5,898 nt of DNA from FEN-1322 sp041663425 (GTDB lineage: Bacteria; Omnitrophota; Gorgyraeia; 2-01-FULL-45-10). How positions within the stretch are numbered: the stretch's first letter is position 1; the number at the start of each line of letters is the position of its first letter. Shown in pieces: positions 1 to 5,791 of this stretch. Below the pieces are notes generated by a model, which saw only the letters and a list, made by a program, of their open reading frames with translations, was not told the origin of the DNA and did no database searches. The translations under genes were made by a program, and so were the position numbers. Where the stretch lies: assembly GCA_041663425.1 (NCBI GenBank), contig JBAYMS010000068.1:1-5898 (forward strand). The letters are read 5' to 3'.

Positions 1-1719
1 ACAAATATGGTCGATCTTTCCGGTACGGATTGGACGCAGATAGATATAGGCTCTGTGGAGCGCGTTGAAATTGTTAATAGTCCCCAGAGCGTCCTTTATG
101 GTGATAATGCAAATGGAGGCGTTATCAACATAGTTACGAAAAAAGGCGGCGGGAAACCATCCATTGGCGTGGATTTAGCTGCGGGATCATATGGTTATAA
201 ATCGCTAAAGACTTATGTTTCCGGCGGTAGTTCGTTTTTAGATTATTTTGGTTCATACGGAGCATCATATACGGATGGCTATCGCGTGAACAACTATCTC
301 GATACATCCGATTATAACTTTCAGCTGACTATCAAGCCGACAACCGTTGCTCATATTAATGTGAGTGCCGGTTATCATAACGATTGGTATGGTATGCCTG
401 GAGCGTTAACCAGGCAGAACATTGACCAGTACGGCAGGCGCGGCAGTACTCATCCGGATGACAGGGCAAAAACAGAAGATAAATTTGCAAATTTCGGACC
501 AGAGCTGCGCTGGGATATGGGGGGAAACATTCTTACGTTTGTTACAGAGTTTACATTCCGTGAGCGAAGGACTAGCACCCGCACATATGACTATGCATTT
601 AACAATACTCCGTGGGACCAGGAAAATCATATTATTACACGCGGCATAACGCCGAGAGCCACGTATACTACGCAAATATTAGGGCGCGAGCTTAAGCTTT
701 TAACGGGCCTGGATTATTATTATGATCGTGATAATATCTTGAGCGGCGATCCGACTTTTGTTTATTCTCCGTCGGGAAAAAGCCTAATAACTATCGAAAA
801 AGAATCTCTGGGGATGTATGGAACAGCTGCTATGGAGATAGTGAAAAGCCTCTTTGCCAATATCGGCGGCCGCGGCGAGTGGACGAATTATGATTTTGAT
901 CAACAGTCCTATGTCCAGGGCACAAGCAAGCGCTATCCCAAAGATTACGCCTGGGAGGCCGGATTGAATTATCGATACGGTGAAAGGTCGTCTGTGTATA
1001 CTAACGTCTCCCGCTCATATCGCTTGCCGGCCGTAGATGAGTGGTATAGTTCGTTGTATAACTATTATGGACTGGCTGGTGGCGGTTTAAATCTTGGCTT
1101 AAAGCCTCAAACTCAGATGAACTATGAATTTGGAGTGAAAGACCAGACCTTGAAGTTTTTGAGCTTTGCGGGATCTGTATATTTTATGGATGTGCACAAA
1201 GAGCTATACTATAATCCGATGACAGGGTCTAATGAAGTGTATGATCATACCAAGCATAACGGTTTTACTTTTGAGTCGCACTTCTATCCCGAAAAACTTA
1301 GTCGGAATATAAAAGATGTTGCCGCAGACATCTTTGGACGTTACACTTATTGTAATGCTTACTTTTCAGACGGGTCTTTTGCCGGCAATCTAGTTCCGGC
1401 CGTTTCGCGTAACAGGATAACAGCAGGGGTCAATCTTACGTATCTGCAATCCGTAACCTTTAGCTATCTTATGCATTACGTCGGACCCAGCTACCTGATA
1501 AGCGATCAGGCTAATACGGGCTCTCCTTTAAAAGGATATTGTTCGAACGATGTCAAGTTGTCATATAAAAAGTATGGATTTGAAATGTTCGGATCTATTA
1601 ATAATATTTTCAATGCCCAGTATTGTGAATACGGGGCTATGAATTCTACCGGTACTACGGAGAATTTTTATCCATCTCCCGGCAGGACTTTGTTAGGTGG
1701 TGTAAAATATGCGTTTTGA
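1..1719 (+). CDS. TonB-dependent outer-membrane receptor, C-terminal part (5' end outside window)
   Basis: Outer-membrane beta-barrel that would import a scarce ligand (siderophore, cobalamin or similar) using TonB energy. The reading frame is open from base 1, so the ATG at position 7 is almost certainly internal; the signal peptide, TonB box and first part of the plug are missing. Numbering from that Met, residues 17-46 are the end of the plug domain, with the family signature VERVEIV..PQSVLYG and GGVINIVTKK. The rest is a barrel rich in Tyr, Asn and Gly with alternating strands. SYRLPAVDEW (about 338-347) and LGLKPQTQMNYEFG (about 364-377) match the conserved late-barrel motifs. It ends in KYAF, the C-terminal Phe typical of proteins inserted by the BAM machinery. 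In the plug motif the usual RGP is NSP. Only three Cys are visible (449, 512, 540), all in the last quarter. Substrate cannot be told from sequence. The stop overlaps the next gene by 11 bp, implying co-expression. Confidence 0.95.
   Translation, partial: TNMVDLSGTDWTQIDIGSVERVEIVNSPQSVLYGDNANGGVINIVTKKGGGKPSIGVDLAAGSYGYKSLKTYVSGGSSFLDYFGSYGASYTDGYRVNNYLDTSDYNFQLTIKPTTVAHINVSAGYHNDWYGMPGALTRQNIDQYGRRGSTHPDDRAKTEDKFANFGPELRWDMGGNILTFVTEFTFRERRTSTRTYDYAFNNTPWDQENHIITRGITPRATYTTQILGRELKLLTGLDYYYDRDNILSGDPTFVYSPSGKSLITIEKESLGMYGTAAMEIVKSLFANIGGRGEWTNYDFDQQSYVQGTSKRYPKDYAWEAGLNYRYGERSSVYTNVSRSYRLPAVDEWYSSLYNYYGLAGGGLNLGLKPQTQMNYEFGVKDQTLKFLSFAGSVYFMDVHKELYYNPMTGSNEVYDHTKHNGFTFESHFYPEKLSRNIKDVAADIFGRYTYCNAYFSDGSFAGNLVPAVSRNRITAGVNLTYLQSVTFSYLMHYVGPSYLISDQANTGSPLKGYCSNDVKLSYKKYGFEMFGSINNIFNAQYCEYGAMNSTGTTENFYPSPGRTLLGGVKYAF
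1695..1700 (+). promoter_or_regulatory. Ribosome binding site of the TonB-domain gene, inside the receptor gene
   Basis: AGGTGG lies 8 bases upstream of the ATG at 1709 and within the last codons of the receptor gene. It supports that start and coupled translation of the two genes. Confidence 0.6.
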
Positions 1720-2176
1720 AGCAATTCTTACACGAACAATATTAGTTTCAGTTTTTTTTCTTATGCAGTTGATACCCATCGGCTTGAGTGCTCAGTCGGC
1801 CGATGGGGCCGACTGCCATGAAGGCGATTTTTTTGCCATAAAAGATGGTGTTCAGGCGTTTCAAATCATTTCTTCGGAGGCTTCCGGCAGCTATTCAAAT
1901 TATTATAAACTTATTCGCGAGAAGATAGTTCACAAAGTTGAGTACAACTATAAAGATTATTATCGCAACGGAGATGTCAGTCTATTTTTTACTTTAAAGC
2001 TTGACGGTTCTCTGGACAGGATAGATGTGGATATCGATAAATCTACAAAGGATCGGCGCCTTATAGATGTTGCCATCAAGAGTCTGCAGCAAGCATCACC
2101 ATTTCCACCTTTTCCTAAAGAGCTGAATGTCCCCAAAGCTTCTTTCGACCTGACCATCTCATTTAAAAAGCAGTAA
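1709..2176 (+). CDS. Small TonB C-terminal-domain protein (energy transducer-like)
   Basis: 155-residue exported or membrane-anchored protein with a TonB C-terminal domain, the module that contacts the TonB box of outer-membrane receptors in the periplasm. Residues 11-28 are a hydrophobic segment after Arg9, which reads as a signal peptide (possible cleavage near A28-S30) or an uncleaved N-terminal anchor. Residues 65-155 match the domain: YYKLIREKI, then GDVSLFFTLKLDGSLDRI, then AIKSLQQASPFPPFP (122-136) and a final beta strand. Unlike classical TonB (about 240 residues) there is no Pro-rich, Glu/Lys-rich spacer, only about 35 residues of ordinary sequence. No exbB or exbD is in the window. 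The start is supported by AGGTGG at 1695-1700, 8 bases before the ATG, and the 11-bp overlap with the receptor gene suggests translational coupling. The domain call is firm; whether it transduces energy or serves as a periplasmic partner of the receptor is uncertain. Confidence 0.8.
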   Translation: MRFEAILTRTILVSVFFLMQLIPIGLSAQSADGADCHEGDFFAIKDGVQAFQIISSEASGSYSNYYKLIREKIVHKVEYNYKDYYRNGDVSLFFTLKLDGSLDRIDVDIDKSTKDRRLIDVAIKSLQQASPFPPFPKELNVPKASFDLTISFKKQ

Positions 2177-2192
2177 TACTCGTCTATTTAGC

Positions 2193-2221
2193 TTGAATTT
2201 TCCCAACGTTTAGTCTATTCT
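2193..2221 (+). promoter_or_regulatory. Possible sigma70-like promoter before the sHSP gene
   Basis: TTGAAT (2193-2198) and TATTCT (2216-2221) are separated by 17 bp; each matches 4 of 6 consensus bases. Transcription would begin near 2228, at the Shine-Dalgarno itself, leaving a leader of only about 12 bases, which argues against it. It is the best promoter candidate in the only gap large enough to hold one. No CIRCE element or sigma32-type promoter was seen. Confidence 0.2.
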
Positions 2222-2226
2222 ATTAC

Positions 2227-2235
2227 GAGGAGGTG
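2227..2235 (+). promoter_or_regulatory. Strong ribosome binding site of the sHSP gene
   Basis: GAGGAGGTG is a near-perfect complement of the 16S rRNA 3' end and ends 4 bases before the ATG at 2240. It is the strongest Shine-Dalgarno in the window and fixes this start, which keeps the signal peptide in the protein. Confidence 0.85.
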
Positions 2236-2239
2236 TGTT

Positions 2240-2776
2240 ATGAAGAGAGCGATATTCAGCATAATATTCCTATTTTTAATGATAGGTATTGGTAATGCCG
2301 AAACACCTCCTACCGAGCAGGATTACCAAAATTTAGATCAGATGCGTGTCAAGCTTATGCGTATGCGGCGCGAGATGGACAAGTTTATGAAAGACGTCGT
2401 CGGGCCGTATGGTGATATGGATAAGGGCGATATGGGTGCCTTCGGCCAGGATGTGCGGGTAGACATAACTCAGAGCGATAAAGATGTGGTTGTCAGGGCC
2501 GATCTACCCGGCATGAGCAAAGATAAAATAAGTATTACGCTCGAGAAAAATAAGCTGCTTAAGTTGTCGGGCTCCAGAGAAGTGTTTATTGAACAGTCCG
2601 GCCAGGGCGTTGTCAGGCAAGAACGTATGAGCGGCCGTTTTGAGCGTGTCTTAGAGCTTCCTGTTGAATGTGAGTCTAAAGGTATAAAGGCCACTTATGC
2701 TGAAGGTGTCCTGGAAATAAATTTACCTAAAAAGAAAAATGTAAAAGAAGATACAATAAAAGTAAACGTACAGTAA
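2240..2776 (+). CDS. Small heat-shock protein (Hsp20/alpha-crystallin family) with signal peptide
   Basis: ATP-independent chaperone that holds unfolding proteins. Residues 1-20 form a signal peptide: KR at 2-3, a hydrophobic core (5-17) and GNA before Glu21 as the likely cleavage site. The mature protein would therefore act in the periplasm rather than the cytoplasm. Residues 31-65 are a charged, Met-rich segment (Met at 35, 40, 42, 46, 50, 60, 65), probably an amphipathic helix. The alpha-crystallin domain covers about 71-165: DVRVDITQSDKDVVVRADLPG, then LKLSGSRE, then the family hallmark ATYAEGVLEINLPK (151-164). The C-terminal tail contains I-K-V (173-175), an I/V-x-I/V motif that joins dimers into larger oligomers. 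Length (178) is normal for the family plus a signal peptide. The strong ribosome binding site at 2227-2235 confirms the start. The efp gene follows 19 bp later. The family is near certain; export is well supported but inferred. Confidence 0.93.
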   Translation: MKRAIFSIIFLFLMIGIGNAETPPTEQDYQNLDQMRVKLMRMRREMDKFMKDVVGPYGDMDKGDMGAFGQDVRVDITQSDKDVVVRADLPGMSKDKISITLEKNKLLKLSGSREVFIEQSGQGVVRQERMSGRFERVLELPVECESKGIKATYAEGVLEINLPKKKNVKEDTIKVNVQ

Positions 2777-2781
2777 ATTTA

Positions 2782-2787
2782 AGGGGG
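2782..2787 (+). promoter_or_regulatory. Ribosome binding site that decides the GTG start of efp
   Basis: AGGGGG lies 8 bases upstream of GTG 2796, inside the 19-bp gap after the sHSP stop. It supports the GTG start, which gives the standard EF-P N-terminus MKASELKKGM. Confidence 0.75.
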
Positions 2788-2795
2788 AAATTGGA

Positions 2796-3350
2796 GTGAA
2801 AGCATCTGAATTGAAGAAGGGTATGATCATTAAAGACGGTGTTAATTTTTATGTAGTTATTGAAATGGAGCATCGCACGCCCGGTAATCTGCGCGCAATA
2901 TATCAGGCGATCATTAAAAATATATTGACCGGACAAACGCTCAACAGGCGCTATAGTCCGACTGATACAGTAGAAAAAGCTGATCTTGAGTCTAAGAAGG
3001 TGCAATATCTTTACACGGATCACTCAGGTTTCCATTTTATGGATATGGATAATTATGAAACACTGACTTTAGATACCGAGATGGTCGGGTTTGCCAAAGA
3101 TTATCTTAAAGAGAATCTCGAGGTTGAGCTGCTGTATTATGAGCATAAGCCTATCACCATAGAAATGCCTGTAAACGTCTCATTAAAGATCGTTGAGTCA
3201 GCTCCCGGCGTCAAAGGCGATACGTCCGGCAAGGCTATGAAGCCCGCGAAGCTTGAAACGGGGCTTACTATAAATGTGCCCCTGTTTATCGATGAAGGGG
3301 AGACGGTGATGGTGGATACTCGAACCGGTGAGTATCTGGGGAGAGCGTAA
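2796..3350 (+). CDS. efp: Elongation factor P
   Basis: Cytoplasmic translation factor that enters the ribosomal E site and speeds peptide bond formation at polyproline stalls. It has 184 residues (E. coli EF-P has 188) and all three domains: a KOW-like domain I (1-62, with LKKGM at 6-10 and KNILTG at 41-46), OB domain II (about 66-128) and C-terminal OB domain III (about 129-184). Domain III has the strong family signature from GVKGDTSG through KLETGLTINVPLFIDEGE to VDTRTGEYLGRA. The domain I loop reads RTPGNLRA (27-34). Ungapped alignment with the E. coli loop PGKGQA puts Asn31 (AAT, 2886-2888) where Lys34 is beta-lysylated, or Arg is rhamnosylated, in other bacteria. No efp-modifying gene (epmA, epmB, earP, ymfI) is in the window. 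The loop is the type I recall from PVC bacteria. The alternative EF-P-like YeiP is less likely, because that protein has a different, longer loop (SPTARGAA). The stop is immediately followed by the TTG of the next gene. Confidence 0.95.
   Translation: MKASELKKGMIIKDGVNFYVVIEMEHRTPGNLRAIYQAIIKNILTGQTLNRRYSPTDTVEKADLESKKVQYLYTDHSGFHFMDMDNYETLTLDTEMVGFAKDYLKENLEVELLYYEHKPITIEMPVNVSLKIVESAPGVKGDTSGKAMKPAKLETGLTINVPLFIDEGETVMVDTRTGEYLGRA
3338..3343 (+). promoter_or_regulatory. Ribosome binding site that decides the TTG start of the first flavoprotein
   Basis: GGGGAG within the last codons of efp lies 7 bases before TTG 3351. No ATG or GTG in frame precedes the FAD-binding motif, and the next TTG falls inside it, so TTG 3351 is the only workable start. 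Confidence 0.7.
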
Positions 3351-4547
3351 TTGGGTGTATCCGCTAATTTTGACGTTGCGGTATTGGGCGGAGGTGCTTC
3401 CGGCATAGCTTCCGGCATAGCTGCAGGACGAGCCGGCAAATCCGTCGTTATATGCGAGCGCTTGCTGAAGCCGGGAAAGAAGATCCTCGCATCGGGTAAT
3501 GGCAGATGCAACCTGTTAAATGAAAATATCGACGAATCTTTTTATAATCCCGCATCAAGAGCTTTAGTAAAAAACATATTCGCTAAATTCGGTAAAGAAG
3601 ATATTTTCGATTTCTTCTCAGGTCTGGGCCTGCATATGTATTCAGATTGCGGTCGGATGTTTCCCGTTACAAACCAATCCTCGTCGGTTTTAAAAGTCCT
3701 GGAGATGGAAATAAAGCGTCTGGCCGTCAGAGTAGAAACCGGTTTTGACGTTAAAGATATTGCTTATGCAAAAAATTGTTTTGTCCTTTCGCCGGGTTCC
3801 GGTAATAAAATATCAGCATCTTCGCTGATAGTTGCATGCGGCGGAAGATCCTATCCTTCGTTCGGCTCAGACGGCAGCGGATACAAATTTGCAGAACGTT
3901 TCGGTCATAAGATAATACATCCTGTCCCATGTGCAGTGCCTTTAGTTTCGAAAGATCCGCTCTGTCATCCGCTTCAGGGCCAGAAGATATCTGCTTCGGC
4001 AAAAGTTATAGCAGGCGGGAGCGTGGCGGCACAGGCACAGGGCGAAGTCCTGTTCACTAAATACGGATTATCAGGTACGGCCATACTTGATGTGTCGCGC
4101 CAGGTTTCTATATCTATAAACAGGGATGGAAAAAAACAAGTTTATGTTGTTCTGGATATGGTCCCTTTTATGGATGAGCCAGCTCTTACTGCAGAGATAC
4201 AGAAAAGGCTGAAGATTTATTCTTGCCCCGACGATCTGCTGGCCGGAATAGTGCCGAATAAATTTGCCCCTGCGTTACTAAGTCTGCTTAAAACCAAAGA
4301 TGCCGCAGCGATAACGCATGGCCTCAAAGCCAGAGAATTTATTGTTACAGGCACGCGAGGGTGGAATGAAGCAGACTTTACCGCCGGTGGTGTTTCTGTT
4401 GATGAAGTGAATATCGATACCTTGGAATCTAATTTTAAGAAAGGCCTGTATTTTACCGGCGAGATACTTGATGTTGACGGTGTGCGGGGCGGTTATAATT
4501 TAGCCTGGGCCTGGGCATCGGGTTTTATAGCAGGACGGAACGCATGA
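3351..4547 (+). CDS. HI0933-like FAD-dependent oxidoreductase (first of a tandem pair)
   Basis: Predicted cytoplasmic flavoprotein of the HI0933/YhiN/BaiN family. Characterised relatives are few (the bile-acid enzyme BaiN, a streptococcal aminoacetone oxidase), so the substrate here is unknown. Seen in the sequence, numbering from the TTG-encoded Met: a Rossmann FAD-binding motif GGGASG (13-18) with Glu36 ending the second strand to bind the adenosine ribose; the family signature KILASGNGRCN (44-54); CGGRSYP followed by GSDGSG (163 onward), the second dinucleotide-contact motif; AGGVSVDEVN (about 344-353); and GLYFTGEILDVDG with RGGYN (365-383), the C-terminal FAD-closing motif. The length of 398 is normal. 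It starts directly after the efp TAA, in the same frame, using TTG, and its stop overlaps the next gene as ATGA. A perfect 12-bp tandem repeat encodes part of the FAD helix. Translation is probably coupled to both neighbours. Confidence 0.9.
   Translation: MGVSANFDVAVLGGGASGIASGIAAGRAGKSVVICERLLKPGKKILASGNGRCNLLNENIDESFYNPASRALVKNIFAKFGKEDIFDFFSGLGLHMYSDCGRMFPVTNQSSSVLKVLEMEIKRLAVRVETGFDVKDIAYAKNCFVLSPGSGNKISASSLIVACGGRSYPSFGSDGSGYKFAERFGHKIIHPVPCAVPLVSKDPLCHPLQGQKISASAKVIAGGSVAAQAQGEVLFTKYGLSGTAILDVSRQVSISINRDGKKQVYVVLDMVPFMDEPALTAEIQKRLKIYSCPDDLLAGIVPNKFAPALLSLLKTKDAAAITHGLKAREFIVTGTRGWNEADFTAGGVSVDEVNIDTLESNFKKGLYFTGEILDVDGVRGGYNLAWAWASGFIAGRNA
3396..3419 (+). repeat. 12-bp perfect tandem repeat inside the FAD-binding motif
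   Basis: GCTTCCGGCATA occurs twice back to back, encoding ASGI ASGI in the Rossmann helix. The helix has the same length as in the neighbouring flavoprotein, so the repeat does not lengthen the protein. Confidence 0.9.
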
Positions 4548-5791
4548 AGACATACGACATAATTGTTATAGGCGGTGGAGCTGCCGGAACTATGGCAGCC
4601 ATAAGGGCCGGAGAGCTGAAAAAGAAAGTTCTTCTGGTTGAGAGGAATGATTCTATCGGTAGGAAAATACTCATCACTGGTAAGGGGCGGTGTAATATAA
4701 CCAATACTGCGGATATTGATGTATTTATAGAAAAATTCGGTAAGCAGGGAGAGTTTTTACGGACAGCCTTTTACTCGTTTTTCAACGAAGATGTTGTCGG
4801 ATTTTTAAGATCTTTAGGACTTGAAACTAAAGCTGAACGCCAGGGTAGGGTTTTTCCGGTTACCGATAAGGCCGCTTCCGTGGTTGAAGTACTTAAAAAA
4901 GCACTTTCTGGCAGAGGTGTTGAAGTACTTCATGGCAGCCGTATTACCGAGATAGTGAAAAAGGCAGACCTTTTTAGTCTTGTAACTGAGGATGGGCGCG
5001 AACTGTCAGCGAAAAAGATCGTAATGGCTACTGGCGGTGCTTCATATAAGGCAACCGGATCGACCGGAGATGGATTTGCCGTAGCCCAGAAGCTGGGACA
5101 TAAGATTGCGCCGCTCACTCCTGCTCTTGTCCCGCTTACAGTGAAAGAGGGCTGGGTTAAGGAGCTGCAGGGCGTAGCACTGGAAAATATAAGGATAGTT
5201 TTTGAATATGATAAAAAGCGTTTAGTCTCCGATGTGGGAGAGCTGATGTTTACCCATTTCGGAGTTTCCGGTCCGCTCGTCCTGGATTTGAGCTCAAAAG
5301 TTATGGATATCCTGAAAGAGCATAAAGAGGTCCGGCTTCTCATAGATCTTAAACCTGGCTTAAGGCAGGAGCAGCTTGACAGTAAACTGCTGCACAAATT
5401 TAAAATAAAAGGCAGTGTGGTTTTGAAAAACCTAATGAAAGATCTTTTGCCGCAAAGGCTGGTTGATAGATTTTTAAAGCTTCTGCATATGCGAGACGAT
5501 CTTAAAGCTAATCAGATCACTCAGGAGCAGAGACATTCTATTGTAAATACTCTTAAAGCTTTCCCTCTTACGATCGTTGGATCGCTGCCGCTTGAAGAGG
5601 CTATGGTTACCGGAGGTGGTGTGTCGATAAAAGAGATCAACCCCCGGACTATGGAGTCAAAACTTGTCCCGGGGCTTTATTTTGCCGGAGAGGTCATAGA
5701 AGGATCGGCGCCGAGCGGCGGCTATAATCTGCAGCAGGCTTTTTCAACCGGTTATCTGGCGGGAAGTGAGGCGGCGGAATGCGTAAAATAA
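4544..5791 (+). CDS. HI0933-like FAD-dependent oxidoreductase (second of a tandem pair)
   Basis: A second flavoprotein of the HI0933/YtfP/BaiN family (415 residues), clearly homologous to the preceding gene product but well diverged, so the pair is an old duplication or two subfamilies brought together. It has the FAD motif GGGAAG (10-15) with Glu33, the signature GRKILITGKGRCN (39-51), ATGGASY followed by GSTGDG (162-177), and TGGGVSIKEIN then GLYFAGE (377-383) and SGGYNLQQAFSTGY (391 onward). Most relatives have an acidic DxDG-like loop before GGYN, as the first copy does (LDVDG). Here it is IEGSAPS (385-391), which may change the active site. The central insert domain is longer than in the first copy and contains a Lys/Leu-rich helical stretch (about 268-330). 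The ATGA overlap at 4544-4547 and an AGGACGGA ribosome binding site (4532-4539) indicate coupled translation. It overlaps maf by 13 bp. Substrate unknown; probably cytoplasmic, as no signal peptide is seen. Confidence 0.9.
   Translation: MKTYDIIVIGGGAAGTMAAIRAGELKKKVLLVERNDSIGRKILITGKGRCNITNTADIDVFIEKFGKQGEFLRTAFYSFFNEDVVGFLRSLGLETKAERQGRVFPVTDKAASVVEVLKKALSGRGVEVLHGSRITEIVKKADLFSLVTEDGRELSAKKIVMATGGASYKATGSTGDGFAVAQKLGHKIAPLTPALVPLTVKEGWVKELQGVALENIRIVFEYDKKRLVSDVGELMFTHFGVSGPLVLDLSSKVMDILKEHKEVRLLIDLKPGLRQEQLDSKLLHKFKIKGSVVLKNLMKDLLPQRLVDRFLKLLHMRDDLKANQITQEQRHSIVNTLKAFPLTIVGSLPLEEAMVTGGGVSIKEINPRTMESKLVPGLYFAGEVIEGSAPSGGYNLQQAFSTGYLAGSEAAECVK
5768..5771 (+). promoter_or_regulatory. Ribosome binding site of maf within the upstream flavoprotein gene
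   Basis: GAGG lies 7 bases before ATG 5779 and supports that start, giving a 13-bp overlap with the flavoprotein gene. Confidence 0.55.

Noticed and set aside
7..9. ATG at position 7 as the true start of the receptor
   Set aside because: The frame is open to the window edge and the protein begins inside the plug domain without a signal peptide, so the gene must start upstream.
2177..2239. Rho-independent terminator or CIRCE heat-shock operator in the gap
   Set aside because: No GC-rich stem followed by a T run, and no TTAGCACTC/GAGTGCTAA inverted repeat. Only a 5-bp inverted repeat (CTCGT 2179-2183 with ACGAG 2225-2229) and the 6-bp palindrome AACGTT were seen.
2727..3023. Minus-strand open frame across the sHSP-efp gap
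   Set aside because: Antisense to the conserved starts of efp and the end of the sHSP gene; no motif in the translation.
3137..3511. Minus-strand open frame spanning the efp-flavoprotein junction
   Set aside because: Antisense to two well-supported genes, with Ala/Pro-rich translation and no domain signature.
4883..4930. 12-bp direct repeat GTTGAAGTACTT at 4883-4894 and 4919-4930
   Set aside because: In frame and encoding VEVL twice within a conserved part of the flavoprotein, so likely a coding coincidence, not a mobile or regulatory repeat.
4930..5397. Long open frame on the minus strand (155 codons)
   Set aside because: It lies wholly inside the second flavoprotein gene, is Ser/Thr-rich low-complexity in translation, and has no recognisable motif; a shadow of the real gene.
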